Shown: positions 37,242-48,376 of the stretch, in pieces
Layout of the letters: every line of letters starts with the position of its first letter
How positions within the stretch are numbered: position 1 is the stretch's first letter
Source of the DNA: Eimeria necatrix
Taxonomy: Eukaryota > Apicomplexa > Conoidasida > Eucoccidiorida > Eimeriidae
DNA: 64,000 nt
Direction: 5' to 3'
NCBI RefSeq assembly: GCF_000499385.1
Contig: NW_013654563.1
Span: 1-64,000 of the forward strand
Made by a program: the position numbers and the translations under genes
The notes under the pieces: generated by a model
Database searches by the model: none
Told to the model about the DNA's origin: nothing
Seen by the model: only the letters and a program-made list of their open reading frames with translations

Positions 37242-38390
37242 CTTCGATGTATACCTTGTAAAAGCACCACTGCCATCAAGCTCACTTCTGCCGGAGAGTT
37301 CCAAAAGCAAATTAATAGGGTACCACCTACGCATCCAAATGAAGAACGTAGTACAAACTGTCACTGCACGACGTGAAGTATCAACGGCGCCCATTGTGGT
37401 TGCGGGGCCTTTCTTCCCCAGGACATTTCAGGCTCTCTGGTCCCACTGCTGTGCTTCTGTTGAATCGCGTCAATACATTTGTCAAGTCTTTTCAGAGGCA
37501 TCAAGGCCTCGAGTGCACAACGTCTGAAACTTATGTCCAATCGGAGAAAATTTGGGAAAACGTTCCTTTGAAGAATACTAACGTGAGGTGCAGTGTTCTG
37601 TATTATTGATAACACATTTTCCTCCTTGGTAGTGAGTCTCTAATGCGCGCGATCCAACTGACAAACGTGGAATCCAGGCATAAGTGCCTGCCTACGCGTT
37701 GAACAGTTACTACTTTTTAGGTAGTTTACAACCCGTCTCCTCCGAGACTCTGCAACGGCATGCATGCGCTCATGCAGCAGCGGCCACAAACACGAATAGC
37801 AGCAGAAGCTACAACGCAATTCTAGCTAGTTGAACTGTTCCCGCGCATTCGTTGGCAGTCCATCATCAACGCCAGTGCAGCGTTATACGGCAGTAAAAGG
37901 CACTCTCTCGCTGGAAGTTTGTTCGGCAGCAGCATACTAACTGCCGTCGTAAGCGCCAACAAATGGCCTTTGCCCTAACAAAGCAAGCCACTCGCCCAAA
38001 GGCGAGCTCAATTCCTAAGATGAGGAGTTGGGGCCACTACTTGTCTAGGGGAGCGTAAGGCCCAGTAAGAAGTTCATCTGGTGGGGGTGCGAAGGAGAGA
38101 CGATTAGGTCCACACCGTTCAGGAGAGGCAGAGCTGCGTAAGGAACACCACGCAAATTAGTAATAATTGTTCATAAGAGAAGTGACATATACGCCGTGGT
38201 CATTCAAAAATACATTAGGTAGAAAGGAGATGCAAGAACCTCCGAACCGCTAGCCAGCAACACAAATGAAGAGCGTTTCGGAGCAAGCAATATTTATCTG
38301 GCAGTCCTGCTGTGGGGAAGCGAAAGCAGACACATGCGCAAACGGGTATGGAGAGGCAGAACAACGTAACCTAAGCTTAAGTCTTAATCC

Positions 38391-41359
38391 TCACCGCGAC
38401 CTCTGTCCTCTCTTTTTGCGTCTTTCTTCGGCCTCTTTTCGCCTTCTCATCATCTCCGCCTCATCTGGCATCGCCGACTGCCAGAAGGACGCAGCAGCAG
38501 CGCTCCGGACGTCTTGGCCAGGAGAAGCACTGAGAGACACCACCATATCGCTTTCGCTGCACGACGTGCATGAAAAGAGCGATAGCCGGGTCTTAAAATG
38601 ATCGGGTCATTAAATCAATGAACTAAGTGGCAGAAGCTTGGAACGATAATCGAGCCTTTAAATCACTGAGCTATGTGAGAAAATGCCTGCATCGCGCCGG
38701 CAACCTAGTACGTTAGGCGAAACCAACTCCTAGCACACGTTCACCAGGAAAAGCACGACAAACTCAAAGAGCAGCGGCCCCATCAAAAGGTGCTGATCTT
38801 TCTGCAGTAAGACAATGACTGACCCGTACGGTGACTGCACAAAAAGCACATGCAACAACAAGAACAAGCGGCCCAACTGAAGCGTCGAGTAGCAAGTTCA
38901 TAACTCAACATCCTCGCAACCTGAGGTTCCGAAACTGCCAATCCGGGGCAAATGCTTGTTGTTCGCACGCTTACTTCTCTCCATCCTCCCCTATGGCTTG
39001 TCGGAGCTGAGAAAGCATAAGCAACGACAGTCCGTCGGTTCAGGGATTCATCTAGTGCAATATTAAGGCGCGGATGACACTATCGGCCACAGTAGTTTAA
39101 GGCTACATATGAAAGCCTTATAGCAAACCTCATGGAAACACAGAGCACACACCATGGGTTTACTGCCATGTGAAGGAAACAAAACTCAAGAGGCAGAGAG
39201 CAAACGCACTGAAAACCATTGCGCTCAAACACCGAAAGGAAGCTATTACTGCCCTTTAGCACGGAGCTTCCCAAACGAACGCTTACAGGTATCTCGTGTA
39301 AATCCATGGGCACTGTGCTGCCTCCAGGCCTCCTCAATACAAACAAGTCTCCACCGCAAGAGTCTTAGTGCCTTTTCCGTTGCGCCCTGTGTGCATGCCC
39401 TCGCCGAGTAGCGCAGCCCCGTCCTCTCCGCCATGTGGCCGTATCCTAATACGCAAGCAACTCAGATACACACTCAAAATTTGGCCCCATGGCCGGCACG
39501 AGGGTTTCTGGTTCTCCACGGCGCATACAGAGGAACCAAATCAGGCCGTATAGGCCTGAGATCTTGTTAGTGGCCTCAATATTACGCAAAGCCGTCTTCA
39601 GGCATCTATTCGGAGCCTAAGACTTCGCGTGCTTAGCGTGTCTCCAGTTCGCGTACCGCCTTGCGGATGATCCGGCTCGATGTCAACAAGGGCACCCGTC
39701 CTCTGGCAGACATCCTTCAAAAATTCATCCTGCAGCAAAACGGGTTCCTACAAGCTTTAGGCACTACAGCACCCTCGTTGACTGTTGGAAACATGGGACG
39801 AAGGTTAGCAGTTCGACTCACAAGTCATGAAACCATACATTGATCACCAAAGGAAGACTCTCCATTCTCTATGCCAGGCCGCAATGGACAGAAACCGTTT
39901 GCGACCACAGTAAAACTAATGATGGACAAGCAGAGAGCCCCACAACTTGGAAGACAAAAATGCATGCGCCTCTATCCAAAGTGCTTCAGACAACAGTTTC
40001 ATGGGGTGCCTGAGGTCCGTACAGCTCCTCCTATGTTTCACTTACATCTTCTCCTGCCATCGCAGCTGTGCAGTCAAACGTTTCGTCGTCAGCTGCATCC
40101 GCCGGGGCCGGGAGGTACTGCGGAGGGCCCAGAAAGCTCCCTGTAAGCACGGAAGAGGTAGATGAAAAAAACTGAGACGCTTACAACTAAACCGTAGGCT
40201 TTAAACATTATGGGTGAAACGCAATGAATTCCAATGTACGGCTCACATGCAGCAACAGCTCCTCTGTAGACTGTCTCCTGATCTTCGCCTACAACTCTCA
40301 CATATACTCCTTGCGGCGTCTGCTGCTGCTGCTGCTGCTGCTGCGATAAAGGGGAACCCCGAAGGATGAAGCCAGCCCCGGTACGGCGCCTCAGGGAAGC
40401 GATGGTCTCTACATGCTGTAGCTGTTGCCACGCATCTGGGCTTCCTGCAGTTACCCCACAAACTCCTGTCTGCAGCGGGAGATCTAATATCCACACTCCA
40501 TTCTCCAACTGTCTCTGCATCTCAAAAACAGCAAACTTCGCAGCACCGTCAATGACAGCACGCACGCCGCCAGAGGTGCCAAAAGTACAAAACAGTCTCA
40601 ACTACTATAGCACTTGCTTCGATTATGCAGTGCGGCCGAATGTTACAATTTGCTTCGTAGCGTACTGCTGTCTTCTTGATATCAGCACCTAACAAGTCAG
40701 GGTCTCTGAGATCAGGTTTGGGGATAGCGGCGCACACTGTCGCCATTGCCCTCAAGGCGGCCTTTCTGGCACGCTGTTGCATAAGCTGTACATACACCCC
40801 AAGCCACAATTCTGCTGCTATTTTGTGTCATCAAAAAATAGTATCAAGGCCTGCAACTGTCTCCACTGCTGATGTTGTCAACGCTACTGCTGTTGAAGGA
40901 CTTCTACACCTGTTTCTGCTGCGCCGCAATAGCTGCTGCAGCATCAACTGAGGTCCATGTGCCATCATTCCTCCCCGGCACCGGCAAGATATGGGGCTGT
41001 TGCTTTTCTCCTACACCTTGATCGTACGAGACTGAACCGCGGGAAGGGGTGTGGTGATGGGGTCCTCTAGAAACCGAAGAAGGCCCTTGGGAGAATCCCG
41101 ACTCTTGCGGAACACCATAGTCAAAAGATGGCGGTCCCCTGGGAGAGGAGTGACTACCCCGCGAAGCTGAAGCCGACGAGGGCCTATGTGAGAAGCCCGA
41201 AGTGGGCGGCCCCGACGGGGCAGGTGGGACCTGCGGTGTTGACAGGACTCCTTTAGTTCGGGCGAGAGAGGCAGCTAATGCCTGCGCCCTCTGTATGGAC
41301 TCCGCAATAGATGGGTCAGCGGCGGGGGAAGCACCACCACCCGCGCCGGAAGACGACAT
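38391..41359 (-). CDS. KH-domain-like RNA-binding protein with polyglutamine insert
   Basis: Exon 1 (41359-40910) starts MSSSGAGGGASPAADP and is Ser/Pro/Gly-rich. It ends CAG|GTGTAG. Exon 2 (40785-40666, LMQQRARKAALRAMATVC) joins in phase. An exon from about 40.55 to 40.19 kb contains IASLRRRTGAGFILRG, an eight-Gln run, and VYVRVVGEDQETVYRGA, the order of elements of a KH fold. A further exon near 40.14-40.03 kb reads FLGPPQYLPAPADAADDE. One near 39.7 kb (DEFLKDVCQRTGALVDIEP) looks like another KH unit. The last exon ends with the basic RRRKEAEERRKKRGQRSR and TGA at 38391-38393. Single-stranded RNA binding is inferred from the KH-like pattern. Junctions between about 40.5 and 38.6 kb are only partly resolved. 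Confidence 0.6.
40320..40343. repeat. (CTG)8 microsatellite encoding Gln8 on the minus strand
   Basis: Eight perfect CTG units lie within a coding exon of the KH-like protein and read as eight glutamines on the minus strand. They sit between the two halves of a putative KH domain, where a variable loop is expected. Confidence 0.95.
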
Positions 41360-42557
41360 TCTACACCTTGACTATGACACTGCAAAGAAATCCAATTCAG
41401 CACCAATACTGGAGGAGCTGGCACGGGGACACAAATCTCGCGGGAAAATCAACGTCAGAAGCGTGGCCTCAAAAAAACAATAAAGCGCCAACTATATCCT
41501 AGAAACAAGCAAGTTCACGAGCTAAGCTTTAAAGCCTAATCCGGGCTAAACATAAAACTCTAACCCGAAGTATTGAAAAGGAGATTTTGTAGCCTGTTGA
41601 AGACAGCGACCGCCCTAATTGCGGCATGGCACTCAGACAATAAAGCAAAAACACTAGTCTGCAAGCTTTTCCGCTCTTAGTTCGTGGTTTGCTTCCAGCT
41701 CGTGGAGTTGAGTATTATCGACTCGCGTGGAGACCCAAATTGCATGCAGCCCCAAAGTTGATTGTGAATCCTTTGTGCTAGTTTTGACAAATTACGAATG
41801 TACCCCTCAGGGCAAGGTACTGTTACTTCAAAAGGTAAGACGTTCACACGAACTGGACCCGCGCTCCCTCCAGGGGCCCAAAGATACCATCGAGTTCGAT
41901 CAGGGGTGTCTTCAGGAAGTCACACGTGCAAAACGTATGCAAATATGAGCATTTATAAACCTGAGTAGAGAAATTGATCTAGAGCTTGTGCTGCGTTCTA
42001 GAATATGTCGGAGAGCAGCTTTTGAAGTGAAGGCGGCGTGCTGCAACTTAACTCTTGGAATATCGTTCGTGGAGCAATGCATTCTGAATAACTTCTCCAG
42101 TATTCACAATAGCCTTGAATGCGTATTCAGGTTTGCGGCTTATGGTATGTATTAGTGCACGTTCAGGAGCGTACAAGTGCATTGTTTATTGTGGTGATGT
42201 GCAGATGCCCGTGTTTGCATGGGCTTTTACTGCGAGGATGATACCGGCATCAGCGTTGCTGTTGCCCGTTAATGAATCCGAGTGGAGAGATGCTTTTTGA
42301 TGTCTCGTCTAACTGGTATCCTGGGAGTGGAATTCCTGCTTGATTTGATGCGTTTTTCTCTAGCCACGAAAGTGATTTGTGCCTCTCGTCACACCTGTTA
42401 CGTACTAAAAGTGATCCCGCATAATTCCATAAGTACGGACTTCTGGCATTGAGTTTTTCAAAGCCTATAGGCGTCCTAAGGGCGCGAACAAACCCTAACT
42501 CATGCTTGCACTGGAGGTAAACGCCAGCGCTGCATGCAAGAAAGGCCCAAAGGCCCG
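41360..42557. other. 1.2 kb intergenic between two minus-strand genes
   Basis: Between the KH-like gene start and the ApiAP2 stop. The sequence should hold the KH gene promoter and the ApiAP2 3' UTR. Short plus frames (41727-41948, 42115-42300) lack start or splice support. Confidence 0.5.
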
Positions 42558-45500
42558 TTACAGGTCTGCGATGGCAGTCGGAAAGGGGGCAAGAGCCGGT
42601 GAACCCTCAGGAGACAGCTCGAGACCGGACTGAGGGGTGGACAAATGCAAGGTTTCGGGACTTCCATGCTTGTATTCTGTAGCCAAATGGAGCCCCTCAT
42701 GTCGACCTCGTTTGAAACGATAAGCCGAAGGGCCCCCTACCCTGGGCCCTCTCCCAGACCCATGTATGGCACCTGCCTTTGCGCGGTGAAGCCACTCTAG
42801 GGCCAGTTGCTGTGCTCTTTCTTTGCCAAACTTCTTTGACTGAAACACTTTATATCTGGCTTGAGGTTCCTCCATCCAAAAGACCCTAAACGGAGCACAG
42901 ACCATAGTATACACAGTAGCACATTCCCAAAAGAGTAAATGTCACCAGGAGCAAGTGCACTCACATACAGCCGCTTTGCTATCCTCAAGGCTTTCTTTTG
43001 TTAGATGGTGCTACTATGTTCGTCGTGGGTACCCCATACTGAACTAATTTAGTGGCGAATAGTTCGAAACAAGTTTAAACAAAGACTTTAATACTTTCGA
43101 AGACGGTTATGTTGGAGGTTCACAGCAGGGTTTAGGGATGGTCAAGAAATTGCCTTTCTTTGCTACTTGACTTTCAGGGCTTTTTCTTACCTCCATTCTC
43201 TGCTTTCTCCGTCATATTGCAGCACGGGATCCACTGGCCTCCTTGGCCCGGCAGATGCAATGGCAGCTAGCATCTCGGGTGGCAAGGGAAGTGGCTTCCG
43301 AAATCCCTTGCGGGTTCTTACGGGCACTGCAGCGATTTCTAGCACTGCCTGATGGTTGTTGTTGCTGCCGGTAGCATCTCTACCAGCTTCTTTCCAGCGG
43401 CTTCCACCGGAATTTGAGTCGCTTTCAATTGCCCCTGTGGCCCTTGTTGTGCAGTCAGACTCTCTAACGTCTCCCCAGATGTCTTCGTGTCCACTGCAGG
43501 GTCCCCCGGATGGGGAGTGCGCACGTTGGTGAGAGTTGGGCCTTACAGAGAAGTTCGTCCCAGTGGCTCTGTTGGTTGAAGCAAGCAAGATGGTTTGCCT
43601 GGGGTCTCTGCTTGTTCTGTGTTCATCAACTACTCTGTCTCTCTCCCTGATTAATCCCTCTGTTCTCCTCCTCAGCTCTCCATTGTAGATCTTCGACCCT
43701 TCTAGCGCTTTACGGCTGCAGAAGCGAGGGCTGCAACTAGAGCGCGGCATAAGTGGCCTCCCTGACCCCTCCGTCCCGCTTTCCCCTGCCTCGTCCTCTG
43801 AGGACCCGAACCACTGAGCCCCAGAGCTCACGAAGGAATCAGCTGACAAGGCTGTCCTGGGGTATCGATTCACTGCTGCAGAGCCTGCCCTCAGAGGCTG
43901 TCCGAATCCTAGTAAAGGTGCAAGCACCCCAACTGGCTTTTGAATATCTTCTTTGTCCTCTCCAACACAGTTTGTTCCACTTATTCCATTCTTCTTGAAA
44001 GGAACCCAATCTCCAGGGCTTGCTTTGTTTGTTCTGCAGCTGATACTGCTGGTGGTACTGCTACTATCCATTGCTTCAAAATCTGTTCTTAGGGGAGCAA
44101 CCCACTGATGCGCAGGATCCCCCCAGTCACTTATAGATATGTGTGGTTCCGAAAACGACGGCAGGTGGCGACCCTTCCGTGGGAACTGCCCGTCGGTCTC
44201 TTCAGCTCCTGAGAAACTCCCTGATGCGCTTGCTTGGGTGCGTCCTTCCGCTGACCGGCTGCTGCTAAGCAACAGGGGAGATACACTACTTGGAATCCAG
44301 GGACGCCCTTGCACGGGTGAATGTGGACCCCAATAAGACAACTGAAGGCAAAGAAACAGCAACAAAGGCTAGTGTAAGACTGCGTGCCGGTAAGCAAGTG
44401 AAGAGCAGGAAAAACTAGCGGCGGCACGCCATCCACAAAGCTCAGGAAATTAATAGAACCAAAAAGCCCTTCCCCCCTCTTGTCCACCGGACACACAGAC
44501 AGAGACACTGCTGCAGCTATGTCACAGAAAAAGGCAGCAAGCAACTAGTTTCTTCTAAGATGCTTCTACTGAAAATGTTTGTTTATTACTTGCTGCGGAA
44601 CAAATGCCCTCTGCCTTCCACTTACATCTGAAACCTTCTTCGTTGCTGCTAATTGAGGGGATCCCTCTGCCGCAGCCGGGGATGCTAAGGCTGCATGCTG
44701 CAGCAAAAGCTCGAGTTCTTGCTGGGGATTCACGAGGTGACTATCCACTCTGCGGCAAACTCCACTTCCCCACAACACACAGTCCTGTAGTGATCCACAA
44801 ATGCAGTGGTGGCCCCAGCAAAGACCCGCCAAGAGGTGTTCCAGACAGTAACACAACCGGGGCTCAAACGAGGGGAGTCCATGCTGACAAGCAGCTGTTG
44901 AGAAACATGCACGCGATGGTAAAGACGGTGACACAGTGGCAGACGCAGCTGACTCCGCCGCCGTCGGCGTTGCTGCTGCTGCACGTCGTGCTGGCGCCAC
45001 TACTACTACTGGTGTTGCCGCTGCTCTGGGCCTTTCTGTTGAGACCAGCAGTGCAGCTCTTGATGTCTCCGCTTCTGATGATTGTGTTGAATCTGTTGCG
45101 GTTGGCGTTGCTACTGCTGGCCTTGGTGTTCCTGTTATCGGTTGTGGATCAGCCGCTGACACCGATGTCAAAGCTGCTGGAATATTGCTACTGCCGTGCC
45201 CGACTGGAGAAGGCGTGAAATGTTGCTTCAGGTCATAACGCGTGGAGTCGCTTCGGCATTTGTCGCTGCTTGGCATTAGTTTGACAACGCTGCTATGTCC
45301 TTCTGTGGTTCTGAGCAAGGCCTTCTGCTGGTGCTGGTGGTGTTCTATGGCCGGGGCTGCACCAGTTTCAGAAGCACCTGCCACAGCTGCCCCTACTGCG
45401 GCGCCGTGTTTATCAACGTCTGATTCGTGTGGGCCCTCCTTTCGTGGATGCTCTTGGAGGCATCGTCCAATGCCTCTTAGAGGTGACTTGCTTAGAGAGA

Positions 45501-46329
45501 CTGCTCTACAGCTGGCATCTTGGGCTCCAGAGGCAAGCTTAGGAGTCTCGGTTACCAAGTCATTGAGTGCTGCGCCTTGCTGCTCCTTCGTGGCAGAGGA
45601 AGCAATCCCAGGTTCTTGGAGCCCGTTGTAGTTGCTTTCACTTTTGCTGCTGCTGCTACGGCTATTGCCTGTACCGTCACGCTCAACTACCCGTTTAAGC
45701 AGAAGCTTTAAACAGCCGCGCCATTTGTACTCCCTGGAGTCAAGGCCTTCACTCGTGTTGCTGCCGTGGGTGTTATTGCTGCTGTCGCCTGGGCTGCTGC
45801 TGAACTTAACCGTGCGGCTGGAATGCTCGATAATGGACGATCGTTGTACATCTATCGGGCTAGATACCGTGCAGATTGTAGTGCAATCGATTTCATCTGT
45901 GCACTTCCCAAGATTTGAACAGCTGCTGTTGCCGGCGCCGCTTTTATCATCCCACCACTTGAAGCTTCCACGGATACCACGACTAGTGTTCTTAGAACTG
46001 TTAATGGTCCCGTTGTTGTTTGTTTGACAGCGGCTGCAGCCAGTGCCTAGGCAGCAATAGCATGTACGATACTCACTAGCTATGGGGTTTTCTAAGAGAA
46101 TATCCGTGGAGGTCCAGTCCTCAGCAGGCTCATCGGTTGCTGCTGGGCTGCTACTGCTGCTACAGCTGCTGCTGCTGCAGCAGGCCGCGCCTATATTGGG
46201 CAGCATAAGAAGCTCTCTCGAAGTGGCTCCACCACCTTCGCGTTCCTGAAGGACTCCCAGTTTTCTTCCCGCCATGGGTCCACCAGCTTCCATGGAGACC
46301 AGTGCAAGGCCCCTATGCTTGTGATTCAT
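42558..46329 (-). CDS. ApiAP2 transcription factor with one C-terminal AP2 domain, 1060 aa
   Basis: Three exons (46329-44626, 44341-43191, 42885-42558) give 3183 nt in one frame. Donors are GAT|GTAAGT and GAG|GTAAGA; acceptors are ttgccttcag and ctccgtttag. The AP2 domain is formed only after splicing: exon 2 ends VLQYDGESREW, and exon 3 supplies RVFW, RYKVFQSKKFGKERA and QLALEW, the three strands and helix of an AP2/ERF fold at about residues 937-985. The rest is low complexity, Ser/Thr/Ala-rich, with Cys-rich CYCCLGTGCSRC near residue 95 that is not a recognised zinc finger. ApiAP2 proteins are the main sequence-specific regulators in apicomplexans. Target genes and stage cannot be told from sequence. 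The large disordered portion is usual for coccidian members. Confidence 0.88.
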
Positions 46330-48376
46330 GGGCAGGGCTACGAAACTTTTTGACCTCGATCTCCTGCTCTACAGGCCCTGCCACGAAAAAACAGAAAGTA
46401 TTTGCCCCCAATTTGTTCTATTGAAAGCGGTTAGATTCTGATAAAGCCTTTGCCTCAGTAGATTTCGCCTTAATATGATGCTGATGCCGCAACGGCTACG
46501 CCGCTGTGTTCCGTAAGGACCAATGATCACGGAGTTCCTGCGGCATGAGACTAACAACAGCGGACCCTACGAAAGACTCTCCTTAAAATTTGAGGGAGAT
46601 CGAGCGGACGTGAGACCCCCAGAGGCAAAAGAAATTCTTGGAGGAAAGGGGATGGTATGGGGGTCTAGGGATCGGGTGGGTGGGCGAGCAGCCCTAGAAT
46701 GACGCTGCTCTCTCACCGTAGCCTTCTCTCGTGTTGAAATAAATATTTATACTTGTACTGAACAAATTTAAAACCGGTGGGGACCGCTGGGTCCCAAAGA
46801 TAAATCGCCCGAGTGCGAGACAGGCGCCCGTCTGGCCCGTGCATGGAGGAAGCGGTTGAAACCGCAGTTTCATGCTGGCCATTGCCAGGTTTTCGGGTGC
46901 CAACTAGTGCCCTTGAAATTTTCAAATACACATTTTCAGCAACGAAACATAAAATAAGCGGATTAAATTGCAAAAATGCAAAGCTAGTGGGCCGCACGGC
47001 CCCCGACCCTAGGGTTGGGGGTGGAATCACCTCGAGCGCTGTTGGACGGGCTATGACAGACCAGAGCAAACTTGAAGAACTAGAATTTAGTACTATACCC
47101 TCAAGCAGATAAATATCATATTGGCCTATTACAACGAAGAACACAGGCAACTACTGGAACACTTAAACGTTCGCGAAACGTCTTTCGCAGTCTCTGTCAA
47201 CAATTTCGCCTGTCTCACCCCCCAGTGCCCTCCCACACCACGAGTTTTGTGAGGGCTTTGCTGCCCGTTGATTATCATTGTAGCATTTATATTTATTTAT
47301 TATCTAGTTATCAACGATTTTAATGGCAAGTGAAGCCAGAAAGTTCCGCAAGACAGCACACCAGCGGGGGCGTGACCCCGTGCAGAATCGACGGCTTTCC
47401 GTTAACGCCCCTGTTTTTTTAAGTCTGCTAGAATTCAATGGAATAAATAAAGACCTGCGAATAAAAAACGTAGAGATTTCCACTGAGTTCGCCCCTGCAA
47501 TTACTCATCTTCCAGGGCTCCGTGCGTCGAACAGGGCTCTCCCTTGGAGAGCGGCCATTCGGGCATCTGCGCTCCCACGCCTGCGTATTTTCGATATATT
47601 GAAGCGGGGAAGAAATCTGCACTCAAGAAAGAAAAATTGCGTTTGTCCTCATGTAATGAGATTCGCGTTGTCCCAACGCGTGCCTGCTACGTTCCAATAG
47701 TGTGCAGGTGCTGCACTATTGTTTTTGCTTAACAGCAATCGTGAGAGCTGCAGCAAAAGCCGTAAGTATAAAATGTCACTCATCTATCGAATTACAGCGT
47801 ACTGCTAAACTTGCCGCTCACGTTAACCTCCCTGCTATGGATCTTGACTCATCCACCAGGCTTCTCAGACCCTATGTACGTAGGCAAGCTGCAAGCCGGG
47901 CTTCTCGTCAAACTCAGGCTGGTGCCGCTGCTCTAAACACGCCGCTTTCTTGCCATGTGTTGTTTACAAGTGTCTTCATTACACGAATACAACTCTCCAC
48001 AATATAGATTCGACACAAAAAAATGAAGTTGAGCGCTCACGTTGAGGGTGCATTTGCTGTTGTTCATTATGCTGTTCTCAAAAAAGCTTTGTACCAGTAT
48101 CGAAGCCAGCAGCTTCTCTTTTACTCATCAATGCAGTCGGGGTGTTCTGTGCTCCTGCAGACGCCGTGGCTCTTTGAGGCAAAGAATATGGGTTTGCAGC
48201 CTCCCCTGAAAATAACAGACACGTGAATAGTGGGCAAGTGTCGACTGAAATTCATCATCAACTCCACCTGCTCGTTTTAACACATTAGTCTCGGATACGT
48301 CCCAAGCTACTCAGTTCTTTTTCCTTAACGCAACTGCTAGCCAGTGAAACGCCTGCTTTTATTTTCCCTGTGATGC
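46330..48376. other. 2 kb upstream of the ApiAP2 gene, one weak ORF
   Basis: Contains the ApiAP2 promoter and the 3' flank of the 48377-53419 gene. A plus-strand ATG frame at 47323-47700 (125 codons, starts MASEARKFRKTAHQRGRDP, very basic) may be a small gene, but no family, splice partner or conservation supports it. A 20-bp palindrome with one mismatch (ccccgaccctagggttgggg) lies at 47001-47020. Confidence 0.35.

Noticed and set aside
44604..45218. Plus-strand 204-codon frame with a Leu-rich hydrophobic stretch
   Set aside because: It is antisense to exon 1 of the ApiAP2 gene; the hydrophobic run comes from reading repeated codons of the other strand and has no splice partners.
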